In this document: piece after piece, positions 1 to 8,966 of the stretch
Layout of the letters: every line of letters starts with the position of its first letter
Position numbering within the stretch: position 1 is the first letter of the stretch
Assembly: GCA_001579985.1 (NCBI GenBank)
Contig: LRSR01006530.1
Coordinates: 1-30,927, forward strand
Origin: Hypsibius dujardini
Lineage: Eukaryota; Tardigrada; Eutardigrada; Parachela; Hypsibiidae
Direction: 5' to 3'
Length of the DNA: 30,927 bases
Notes under the pieces: generated by a model
Databases searched by the model: none
Seen by the model: only the letters and a program-made list of their open reading frames with translations
Told to the model about the DNA's origin: nothing
Position numbers and translations under genes: made by a program

Positions 1-721
1 GAATCCGTCATTGGGAATGGGAGGGTGACTCGGAGCCTGAGCCCCGGCATCGTACGTACTTTGCACCATTGTAAACTATCCTACCATGGGTGGCGTGATT
101 TTGCGGGAACATGGAAAAGGCTTTACGCTGCTGGGCTCCAGTCACCACGGTCTGGTCGATGAGGTAAAGCAACGCTATGAACGCATCGAATTGAGCTTCA
201 CCTTGCTGCGAAAGTGGTCGTACGTTCTTCAGCTTTGCACACGGAACGGGGGCAACCTTTGCAAAAGATGTTAATTCGTCACTGAATGAACGCATGTCAC
301 CCCTGTTCCTACACGCCCGCCAGTTATCTCATGAAATCGCTTGCCACCAACAATGTCAAAACAATCGGCCAGTGCAATCACCGACATTATTGGTTCCATG
401 ACGCAGATACACGAAGGGAGCGAGCCCTCTCTCGGGTCGTCAGACGTATATTGGCTAAAAAGTGGGACCAGGAAGTTTCAAAATTTCGATCCACCGATGT
501 AAAGGACATTTGGACGGTCGGTAGTCGGTACGATACCGTGCGATGCCGGCAAACATTAGCATAACGTACGATTTTGTTACTAATGGGCTGATTTAATAGA
601 TCGAGTCGGGATGCAATAAGATCGCTCCCAACTTGGGGGGAGAATTAAAATGGGTAAAGACAAAGAAGCCAAACGCATTGAGCGGAACGCATGGAACGAA
701 GCCGTCTATCATTGTTCCACA
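1..721. other. unassigned left flank, no confident gene
   Basis: Two medium-length open frames exist (8-295 on the minus strand, 286-564 on the plus strand). Neither shows a domain, signal peptide or splice context that I recognise, and the minus-strand one has a mixed, non-repetitive composition that could be a remnant of a mobile element or an exon of a gene extending left of the window. I see no RNA gene and no clear repeat here. It borders the Tc1-type element directly. Confidence 0.4.
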
Positions 722-723
722 TA

Positions 724-839
724 CACACGTGACTGAAACCCCAGGCCGACCGAGTTAAAACCAACTTTTTACCGGCGCCCAGCAGAATGGGGTGGTCGAA
801 GTCTGAGTCAATTTTGGCCAATGCGTTCAGCTGTTTCTC
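724..839 (+). repeat. left terminal inverted repeat of the Tc1-type element
   Basis: About 116 bp matching the reverse complement of 2344-2459 along its whole length with roughly a dozen scattered substitutions. Long repeats of this size are known in several Tc1 subgroups, where internal binding sites for transposase lie inside the repeats. The outer end reads CACACGTGACTGAAACC. Confidence 0.93.
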
Positions 840-995
840 ACATCGCTTGATTCATTGATTTAACACCAGTAAAACGAGAATCATAATATGACGCGAAAAA
901 TTAGAACAAAACTTTATTCCCAAAAAACCTTCTAATATTAACCAGGAAGTTACAGTCTCAGTTCCACAGGGATCACCAGAAAAAATATTGAGTAT

Positions 996-2251
996 TTAAT
1001 GATGGATACGCGCGCCTTTATTCTTAATGACAGCCTCCAGTCGCCCGGGAATCCCATCGTACAGGTTTTTGCAGAGTTCGGGTGTGACAATCACATTCCA
1101 CAGTTCCCGCACGCGCGGTTCGATTTCGGAGACATTTTCGATCTGTACGCCTGTCAGCCCCATTTTAACCAACCCCAGATATTTTCGATGATCGAAAGTC
1201 CGGGCTTTTTGCGGGCCACGGTGCAGGGAAAAATCTTTCCTGCTGGAAAAATGTCTGCATGATTTTCGACACGTGGATACTTGCGCTGTCCTGCTGAAAC
1301 ACTTTGACGAGGCGGTTGTTGTCCTTTTCCCGGTAGGGAATTATGTGTGCGGTCAGCAGCGACCGATATCGAAGCGAGTTCATCGTCTTCGCGGAGCCGT
1401 ATTCCATCCCGTCGATCACACCCGTCACGCAAACAAGGGCGACAGGACCTTCGTAAGACACAGCGCCCCAGATCATCACCGGTTCTTGCTTGACAGAACT
1501 CGGAATCTGCAAATCCGATCCTCTCCTCTTCTGATCCACACTTGCGAAGAAAGCAATCAATGTATGAAGCAATGCAGTGTAGATTGTGCAGTCAATCAAT
1601 CAACAGACGCATCCAAGCAGCAAACGACTCACGCACAATCAATCAATTGATTGGAGTAACTGAGCACGCATTATCAGTAACAAATAACTTACCAATCAAT
1701 AAATGCCATCAGTAAATATTCGAAAAAATTATTCACACGATTAATCAATCAGTCAAAGAACGCACCTGTGGCACGCCATCGGAAATTATCCAGGAATTGA
1801 ACAGGTCGGGTTTCAGGATCAGCTTTCGCTGGTGTTTTTCGCATCTCTTTATCCTTTTTTGTTTGTGCTGCTCCGTAAGTGAATCCTTGGGGGAGTTTAC
1901 CTTCCGGAAACCGAGGCCATGCAGCATAGTCCGCATCGTCCGGTTAGAGATCTGACGGACCACCTTGCTTTCCACCGAAGCCTGCGCAATTTCTTTGCTC
2001 GTGGTCGTCCGAAAGTTCATTGCTAGCTCGTCGACACACTGCACCACCTCGTCCCCAAATTTCCGCGGCCGCCCACCTGGACTGTGGGCAACTTTTGGCT
2101 TTCCATCCCTGTTGTGCTTTCTCACGACTCTCCCCGCCCAGTCGACACCCTTACCAAAAATTCCACTGATCTTTTCGTACGACAATTTTTCTTTGTCGTG
2201 CAATTTAAAAAGTACGAGGACTTTCGTGGGCGTCAAAGGTCGACACATCAT
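996..2251 (-). pseudogene. Tc1-family transposase, broken
   Basis: The N-terminal part starts at an ATG at 2249-2251 and reads as two helix-turn-helix units around the family motif GRPRK (the 'GRPR' DNA-binding hook between the two halves). It runs to about 1766 and includes an ISD that fits the first catalytic Asp. The catalytic part resumes at about 1540 with PVMIWGAVS, then FQQDSASIH (second Asp), PAPWPAKSPDF, IIENIWGWLK (third acidic position) and a C-terminus typical of the family, IPGRLEAVIKNKG, ending at a TAA at 996-998. The pieces lie in different frames: one shift lies between SPDF and IIEN, another just after WGWLK, and the N- and C-terminal halves are separated by 1541-1765. Family assignment is secure; activity is very unlikely. 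Confidence 0.9.
1541..1765 (-). repeat. AATC-repeat-bearing gap inside transposase (intron-like or insertion)
   Basis: Read on the minus strand the segment begins CAG|GTGCGT and ends TTCGCAAG, so it resembles an intron, but the reading frames on the two sides do not join cleanly, so this could also be an expansion or insertion. It is rich in AATC/GATT tetranucleotides (for example around 1590-1650 and 1740-1755), the same motif found in introns of the host chitobiase gene. Confidence 0.5.
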
Positions 2252-2343
2252 ACGTTCTCCACAAAATATCCATGAGTCAATCGAGAAGTTCGCCAAAATT
2301 ATTCAAAGTCAATCAATCAATCGACTGCTTGGTCAGCTGTAGT

Positions 2344-2459
2344 CGAAAACAACTGAACGCATTAGCCAAAATTGGCTCAAACTCCGACCACCCCGTTTTG
2401 CTGGGCGCCAGTAAAAAGTTGGCTTTAACTCGGTCGGCCTGAGGTTTCAGCCACGTGTG
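2344..2459 (-). repeat. right terminal inverted repeat of the Tc1-type element
   Basis: Reverse complement partner of 724-839. Its outer end, read inward on the minus strand, is CACACGTGGCTGAAACC. TA follows immediately at 2460-2461, completing the target site duplication. Confidence 0.93.
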
Positions 2460-2461
2460 TA

Positions 2462-2874
2462 CAACCGCAGTTTACTTATTGCCGTTCACTTGGCCATTCG
2501 CTGAGGCGCTCGTCTAGCGTTCGCGCACTTGTTCGCTCAAGCTAACAAAGTTGACAGAGGATATATTCAGTTTATCTTTAAAGCTTGATAAGAACTGAAG
2601 AATAAATAATTACGTTAAAAAGGAGTACTTGAAAATGAAAAAAAAACCTAGCTAAGCTGTTCAATAATTAAATAATTAGTTTAATTAAAAAGGGGTAATT
2701 TAATTAAAACAACAAAAAACCTAGTTGAGCTGAAATTTAATTGAGCCGTTAACAGTGCTGACAAGTGACAGTGCTGACAAGCTTTGTGAGTTTCACGAAG
2801 TTTTAAATAAGCAACAATCCCACAATAGCAATTCATAATCCGCTTAGGCCGATTTATTAGATTGGATTGATGAA
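2462..2874. other. non-coding stretch upstream of small ORFs
   Basis: AT-rich sequence with homopolymer A runs and short repeats of TTTAATTAAAA (about 2660-2710) and ACAGTGCTGACAAG in direct duplication (about 2753-2781). I see no conserved gene. It may contain the promoter of the small ORFs that follow. Confidence 0.4.
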
Positions 2875-3057
2875 ATGGAGCAAGCCACGGCGGACCATCC
2901 CGTAGCCCCTGTCCTAACTGCTGACGATCTTGAGGACCAGCTAATAGCCGAAGAGCGATTGGAACGACAAGTACGATACCGATACTATTTACTCCGCAAG
3001 ACAACATTAGTTCTCGCCCTGCTTTCTCATGTCGTTCTCTGTGGTGTTATATTTTAA
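2875..3057 (+). CDS. small ORF, 60 aa, charged N-terminus plus one hydrophobic segment
   Basis: Open frame of 60 codons starting at ATG 2875. Residues 1-42 are polar and acidic/basic (DDLEDQLIAEERLERQ), and residues 43-60 form a hydrophobic stretch (TTLVLALLSHVVLCGVIF) that could span a membrane as a tail anchor. It ends at a TAA at 3055-3057. Not recognised. It could be a free micropeptide, or the first exon of a spliced gene whose later exons lie to the right: a donor-like CAA|GTACGA occurs at 2969/2970 and an acceptor-like CTCTCGCAG at 3163. I could not find a splice combination that joins the frames convincingly. Confidence 0.35.
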   Translation: MEQATADHPVAPVLTADDLEDQLIAEERLERQVRYRYYLLRKTTLVLALLSHVVLCGVIF

Positions 3058-3080
3058 CGGCTTATTTTACTCTCTTGAAG

Positions 3081-3212
3081 ATGGACATAAAGTCGTTGGT
3101 CCTGTTCGGCGTCGTCGGCTTTCTAATCTTCGTGATATTGATGTTCATCGTCCTCTCGCAGGGAACGCGTCTGCGACGAAACCGTCAAAGTCGGCCTGGA
3201 CATGATCGATAA
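3081..3212 (+). CDS. small ORF, 43 aa, probable single-pass membrane peptide
   Basis: ATG at 3081, stop TAA 3210-3212. Residues 5-25 are continuously hydrophobic (SLVLFGVVGFLIFVILMFIVL), followed by a strongly basic tail (RLRRNRQSRPGHDR), the layout of a small type III or tail-anchored membrane peptide under the positive-inside rule. It lies 23 bp after the stop of the preceding small ORF, so both could sit on one transcript. The alternative is that the pyrimidine-rich end of the hydrophobic stretch is simply the 3' end of an intron (acceptor at 3163), in which case the ORF is fortuitous. Confidence 0.3.
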   Translation: MDIKSLVLFGVVGFLIFVILMFIVLSQGTRLRRNRQSRPGHDR

Positions 3213-4374
3213 TGGCTCTTCCTCTTCCGAGTCGTCGTACCGGTACAAATGCGTTGTGTTGAATCAGGATGCGAATCATCCCGCATTCCTTCCAACTACT
3301 CCATTCGCATTGAAAATATCATGCTGTCAACGTACACAACAACAACATCAACAACAGGGAAAGTGCAGCATGTCGATAACTCCAGTGGCGCCGATAAAAA
3401 AATAAACCGAAAACTAACGTCAATTACTTTTTAAAAGGCGTCTTCTGAGTGTGGCTTACTTTCTATAATTAGACACAGATTATTCGATGAGTAACCTTTT
3501 CCAGTTAAACGCGGAGATGCAATAAAACCGGTCTCCATTTTTTTGCGCAGTTGTATCAAAGCTACGCTGTACCGGATGTCCCTCCTCCATAACCTCATTT
3601 CCCTGTGGCGGATTGAGGTCGGCCAGGAGGAGATGGCAAGCCTGCTGGGGAGGAGCGGGCAAATTGTTTTAGGCATTTTATATCTTAAAACTTTCCCCCT
3701 GGCCCGGCGGGAGGGGGGGGGAATTTTTNGAGCATGAGTCGCTTTTATGGTGAACTTTTATCAATAGCATATCAGCGTTTGGCGTGAACCAATTTTTCAC
3801 CGATCGGCAAGAAACTCTCGCTCGCTCGCTTTCTCTCTCTCTTTCTCTTTCGGTGGAATGCGGGAAAATGCTATTAAACGTAAGACATCTATTTCTCGCA
3901 GTCATACCTAAACTGCTCCGGTAGACGTACCATCCAAAAGTGGGGCCGAAATTCCATGCTGCATCGTATTGGGCTGTACGTGTAGAGAATGATCTGTGTC
4001 TGTACTTCCAGATAGATGCAATTAATACGGCACAACCGGCATTCTTGACACGCAGTTTGTAATACCGCCCCTATCAATAAGCGCCGTTGTTGCCCTCTTA
4101 TTCTCTTTTTAAACAGTATGAATGACTACCTGCTTGAATGCTTTTGTCATTGCGATCAAAATAGAAAGGCACGATTGAAATGTGAATATACGGACGTGTT
4201 GTTGGATCCTTGACTGGCTAAACATTAAAAACTACCATTCCTACCCCACGACACATTGCGGTACGACGACACGGGTACCACGACACATTGCGGTGAAAGT
4301 TCAGTCACCGGTAAAAATATTGTTATCTTCCGCAAACTCGAACTCACAGAAGGTTAACCTGCTGAAACACCGGA
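3213..4374. other. ambiguous region, possible exon fragments, then syntaxin 5' UTR
   Basis: Open stretches on both strands are short and inconsistent. On the plus strand 3164-3405 reads a Ser/Gln-rich frame (VCDETVKVGLDMIDNGSSSSESS...), and a good acceptor TTTTTTTGCGCAG ends at 3550. On the minus strand 3889-4077 has a Cys-rich frame (CQECRLCRINC) with donor-like sites. None can be joined into a recognisable protein. Other content: a run of nine G at about 3713-3721 followed by an undetermined base (n) at 3729, a CT-rich tract at about 3818-3852, and a 16 bp direct duplication CACGACACATTGCGGT at about 4247 and 4279. The last part before 4375 is probably 5' UTR of the syntaxin. Confidence 0.35.
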
Positions 4375-7300
4375 ATGAAGGACCGAATGAAAGAGTTTCA
4401 ACAGGTTAGTGAAATATCGATCTTTCAATGGTGCATTATTCGTTTAAGGTCCTTACAAGGCGGAACCAGGACCCCTCATGATAGGCTTGGGCTACAAGTC
4501 CCTCTCCCGTTCTCCCTTCTTTTGACGTCCCACTTTCGTTTTTTTCGATGTTGATCGTTGTTCCCTAACTTGATAAACTGAAAACTGCTTTTTTAGAATC
4601 TTCAAATTTCCTTCTTACCAAAAAATTAAAACCCTAAATATTGGACTCGCCTCCACAAGTTTAAACGAAAAAAACAAAACGCCCTTTTTTTCTTCACTCC
4701 TTCAGTTTTGGTCTTAGCATTTACACGACCGATGTCCAAACGTCAGGGTTTTATACTTGGAAATTGAGGAACAGATGGGCTTTTTCAAAATGATCAAGTT
4801 TGTTTTAAATCACTAGAAGGAACATTGGTCAGTATTCGTAAAAGCAACTATAGCTAAAAAGGGGGTAGGGGAAGGGGGGAGGGACTTGTAACCTAAGCCC
4901 CTCATGGTAGAGCAAACAAGCAAAATGTTGTTGTTTTTTTAATTTAACCCGAAATTCCGCCTACTGATCCCCATTATGCTCAAACGTGAGGGGATGTGGA
5001 GTCTGATTTCCAACGGCCCCCTGGGATTTCAAAATATTTCCCAAAACTAAAGTTTTTCCATCAAATTTGAACCGCCCTTGAATGTTTTGCGTCTCCCATT
5101 TGCAGTCATTAATATGGAGCTTATATGTATTGTTCTCCAACAAATCTTAAATTTGATAAAAAAAACTGATGTTTTTAAAAATGCTTTGAAATTCCGGGAA
5201 CCTTGGAGATCAGACATCCACACTCCCACACGTTTAAAAAATGATGAGAGACGATAAGGCGAGTTTTAGGTTTAGTTTTAGAAAAATGCATTATGCCCAT
5301 TTACCCACCCCCTGGCTCTACTATACGGGGTCCTGGTTCCGACTTTTAAAGACCCTAAACGAGCCCCTGTTTGTGGGCATTTCGATGCTCCATTTATATT
5401 CATCAGACATGTATATCTTCCTAGGTTCGGGACGCGCAAGACACGCCAACATTGCCAGGACCAATTAAAAGCGATGATCCTAACCAGTTTTCGTATTCAT
5501 CCACGACAACTGCCTTCTTTAGGAAGGTTCGGCCTTGACAGTCCAAATTATTTCCCTGCTGTCAACCGATTGTTGTTTCAATTAACATGGACAGACCAAA
5601 CTTTAACTTTAACTTTACCCAAAATCTCCAGGTCAGTCAGCTTTTGTTTAACCCTCTGGTAGCCGGGTGTTTTAGGTATACGAGTAGTGCTGGGTCAGCC
5701 AAAGTTGGCTTAAATAGGGAAAGTACCTAACTTGAATGGTTAACATGACAAGGGTTCATTTGGCACTTTCCTGCTCGGTTAGTGCCGTACCGTCAGACGG
5801 CGCTGTTGCGCCTCCACACAACAACCTGACAACAGCTGACATTTTGCCAATAGGGAATCAAAACATCTTCTTAGTGAGTTCAATTTTTTCATTCCGCTCT
5901 CGATTGCTTGTTTATTTCATTTTCAACTGGATTTCATTGGTATGGTCGTTGGCTAGGACCCTTTTTAATTTCGAAGGCCGGAATTTTTTTTTCAGCACGT
6001 ACCGCAAGTTAGTAAACATACCATTTAAGTTTAAGCCAAGTTTGGCTTAATGAGTTCTCACTACTTCCGAAAGTTTTTTTCAAAAGTTGTTTTTACTTTA
6101 TATTTTACGGTTCTGTTAGAGGATCAAAACAAAAAACCGTATCAAAAAAGTGGAAATGCTCGATGAGCAAATGGAGTTTTAAGGAAGAATTAAGCCAGTG
6201 TAAGCTGACCGGTACTCAGAGGGTTAAATTAGTGTAAAAATGATTCAAAATAATGAGAAAAGCGGTATTTTAAATTAAATTGAACATTAACGTAACTTAA
6301 ATTCCTGATGTTCGGCCTTGACAGTCCAAACTATTTCCTTGCGAGCAGCATGTTGTTCCGATTATCGTTTACAGGCAATTTAAAAATACCCAAAATTTGA
6401 AAATTAGTCAGTGTGTTAGATCAATTTGAAAGATGATTAAAAATACTGAGAAAAGAGCCATTTTATTTTAAAGTAAATTGTACATAAACGTAATTTGACT
6501 TTCGGCTTTGGCAGTCTAAGATATTTCCATGCAGACAACGTGTTAACACTTCAGTACAGTAAGAATGTCTGCATTATTGTCTAGATGGAACATGTACTGG
6601 TTACAATGCGATGCCTGGAATCGGACTTGAACGCCGTCCAACGAATACAGATCGTGCAGAATCAACTGGCATCTGCAGCAACCGAGGCCCTCGAGGGTAA
6701 TAGACAAGGTTTGTCCCTGGGAGTTCTCGCGCTCTCCTCATCCGCGTGTCTTTTGTCCCCGGTCGAGCCGAAGGAACAGCTCCAAGTGGCCTTGTGCAAA
6801 ATCGGGCAGTGCTGCCGAACTGTGATGAAGCAGCTAGAAGGTCAGTACTGAAGTAGCTAAAATGCCGCTCTCTGGCCAATTATTTGCACACGCGTTCATT
6901 GGTTCACGCTATCGTGTTGTTTGCCGCAGATCTTGTGAATATAACTAAACTTGAGCGGCAAGAATCGGTCAGCGAAACGGAAAAGCGAATGTTTCGAGAA
7001 CAGGTTTGGGCAAGCATTCGTTGTGTAATTTAATAATTACTTTAGTCTAATATTAGGCCTATTTAATTCTGATTGCTTACATAAAATTTTAAGAATTATA
7101 AGTCTATATGAAAATGGGAAAAATTGGGTTAATATTAAGTGCATAAGTTTCATAGAAATTTAACAAGCTTCACTCTACAAGAACATTCTAATTGTAAGTT
7201 CTGTATGTATAAATTTAATAAGTATTATTTTACATGAATATTGTACTTGCTTCCTCTAATTAATTATATATATGCAACGTGTTAAATATGTATGTATGAA

Positions 7301-8966
7301 TTCAATGAGAATTCTACGGAAATATTGTACAGGTTTAGTTTAATATTATTTATACATACAAGTGATACAACGTAATATTTTATGCGGTGTATACAGTGGA
7401 CAATAGAATATACGAGACTAACGTACTTGCAGTGCCACGCAGTAAAGACCCGCCTGCATACTTTGCTCTGTGACTACGCCAAATCCCAAGAACTCTTCCA
7501 GCGATTCTGTTTGAGCTTGCAAATGAAACAGGAAAAATCCGAAAATGTGGATTGTCCCGCCGGACCAGTGGCCCTTCAATCCACATGTATATTAACCCTT
7601 TTATTGAGACGAAATATACATAAACCAATAATCGATATACCGCGATCTTTTATTTTCAGCACAATTCTTAGAGACAGAAAGTATTGCTCGTTCAGGCGCA
7701 ATCGAGACCGCTCAGCATGAGCTTGACGATGCAACGTTACGGCTGCGAGATCTGCAGAAAATTGAAGAAGATACATTGGCCATAAAGCTCCTCTTTGAGG
7801 ATGTGGCGTTCTTTGTCGACAGCCAGGTATGCGACCGTTCCTTTCGGTCAGTTCTGGTTCCAAGGTCGCGAACTTAATTAACTGTGCGCAGTGTGGGATA
7901 GGATATTACATTTATTTTTGTATGTGAAGGATCAGCAGTTTAACGTCACAGCAGAGAACATGGTCGATGCTAGCAACCGTATTCAAGTGGTCACCGTTGA
8001 AGTGACAGCTCATTCGAAGCAGCATAAACGAACACGCTGCGTAAGTCCTTCCGACAAAAACCCCTCTTCCTGCAATTTAGAGACAGAGAAAATCCGATCG
8101 ACCGGAAAAATGTTCACATAGAGATAGTATAAAAATACGGAAATACTTTTTGAGGAACGAACATTTTATCCCAGCTCTGATGTGACCGGGGGAATTCACA
8201 GTGTCATTAACAATGGAAGATTATTTTAGTCCATAAAAAGAAACAACTGCGGTGTTATGGATAACGTAGATTTAGGATTTGTAATTTTATCAGACCCAGA
8301 ATTCAATTTGGAATCGATTAGCTTTGACAGAAATATTATAGGATATTCAGCCCACGCGTGCTTTCTCGAAATGCACTCGGCCAATTCGGCAGATTTAATA
8401 AGTTCCTGATTTTTTGTCTGTCGACGCTAAATCGTTTCCAAATTAATTGTTGATTCTACCATAAAATTCAAAGCCCAGGCTGGTCGGCAAATTTCTGTTT
8501 TTGTGGGATAGAAGGATCTTCAATTGTTTTTGGGTCTTGGAAACATTGCTCCCGGTCAAACCAGAGAGCTCGGAAGAAAACTTTCCTGTTGGCTCAAACA
8601 TAATTAAATTTTGAGTTTCATATGTTGTGTGCGGAAATGTCCAGGTCGATCGCATTTTGGGATCTTATTTGGATATCTTTAATTTCTGCTGGGGTTCGTT
8701 TATCAAGCGTAAAAGTGTGGAAATGTTCAAACTTTGCTCTTTTTTTAACACACAAGGTCAAACAGGTGTGCTGCAGCATCAACAGCGTCGTCCTTGCCGC
8801 GGTTCTCATTACTGCGCTCATCCTCATAAACACCGGGCTTCCAGTGACTCCCGGTACAATGGGGACCTTCACAGCCGTCTTTTTTCTGGCCGTCGGAGCG
8901 ATTCTGCTGACGTTTATATTCGCCGACAGACTGGCCACTCGGTCGGGCTGGCTCTTTCCGATTTGA
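4375..8966 (+). CDS. syntaxin-type Qa-SNARE, seven exons, 333 aa
   Basis: Exons: 4375-4404, 6585-6840, 6930-7003, 7433-7586, 7660-7826, 7930-8040, 8757-8966; all introns are GT-AG and the phases agree. Syntaxins sit on target membranes and form the four-helix SNARE bundle that drives vesicle fusion. Exon 1 encodes MKDRMKEFQQ, matching the MKDRT-type N-peptide of syntaxin 1 that binds Munc18. Residues ~11-165 are helical and align in layout with the Habc domain. The SNARE motif is residues ~203-255: layers read L203, I206, T210, I213, F217, V220, V224, zero-layer Q227 (VDSQ), F231, T234, M238, A241, I245, V248, V252. A basic, Cys-containing juxtamembrane segment (KQHKRTRCVKQVCC) precedes hydrophobic residues ~272-288. 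Oddity: instead of ending there, the frame continues through a second hydrophobic segment (~302-319) to FADRLATRSGWLFPI. Exon 7 could alternatively start at 8767. Sequence is divergent; plasma-membrane subtype is inferred from the N-peptide. Confidence 0.88.
4437..5365. repeat. degenerate inverted repeat pair in syntaxin intron 1
   Basis: About 40 bp at 4437-4478 matches the reverse complement of about 5324-5365 (shared core GGAACCAGGACCCC with flanking TCGTTTA). A further inverted match to 4468-4505 lies at about 4868-4903 (shared GAGGGACTTGTA). This looks like an old, eroded foldback or MITE-like element; I found no target duplication. Confidence 0.45.
5528..6580 (+). repeat. tandem repeat of ~190-200 bp units, three copies, interrupted by a MITE
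   Basis: The motif TTCGGCCTTGACAGTCCAAA or a close variant begins at 5528, 6311 and 6501, followed each time by ATTTCC(C/A/T)TG and later by ATGA-rich AT sequence (TGAGAAAAG). The distance between copies 2 and 3 is 190 bp. The distance between copies 1 and 2 is 783 bp, but becomes ~207 bp once the 5652-6223 element and one TTAA are removed. The last unit ends close to the exon 2 acceptor of the syntaxin. Confidence 0.75.
5652..6223. mobile_element. piggyBac-type MITE with TTAA target duplication
   Basis: A 572 bp element starting CCCTCTGGTAGCCGG and ending CCGGTACTCAGAGGG, i.e. short imperfect terminal inverted repeats with the CCC start common in piggyBac families. It is flanked by TTAA at 5648-5651 and 6224-6227. 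Inside, a second inverted pair is visible: about 5682-5716 matches the reverse complement of about 6032-6068, each containing a near-palindrome of the AAGCCAA/TTGGCTT type. No transposase is encoded, so it is non-autonomous. It lies in syntaxin intron 1, inside a tandem repeat unit. Confidence 0.85.

Larger units (their letters stand above)
724..2459 (-). mobile_element. Tc1/mariner-type DNA transposon, decayed
   Basis: A 1736 bp element bounded by long inverted repeats beginning CACACGTG and ending CACGTGTG, flanked on each side by the dinucleotide TA (722-723 and 2460-2461), the target duplication made by Tc1/mariner transposases. It contains transposase coding remnants on the minus strand in correct order: N-terminal helix-turn-helix part near the right end, DDE catalytic part near the left end. 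The coding region is interrupted by a repeat-rich gap and frameshifts, so this copy is probably non-autonomous. The two inverted repeats differ by roughly a tenth of positions by eye, indicating some age. Confidence 0.93.

Noticed and set aside
286-564. Plus-strand open frame of 92 codons near the left end
   Set aside because: No recognisable domain, no splice or promoter context and composition that could be chance; left unassigned.
5736-6050. 104-codon plus-strand ORF in syntaxin intron 1 with hydrophobic segment
   Set aside because: It lies wholly inside the TTAA-flanked MITE and matches no transposase or host domain.
7891-7929. Earlier start of syntaxin exon 6 at the TGTGCGCAG acceptor
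   Set aside because: In the required phase it runs into an in-frame TGA. Starting at 7930 keeps frame and puts Phe, Thr, Met, Ala, Ile and Val in the SNARE layer positions.
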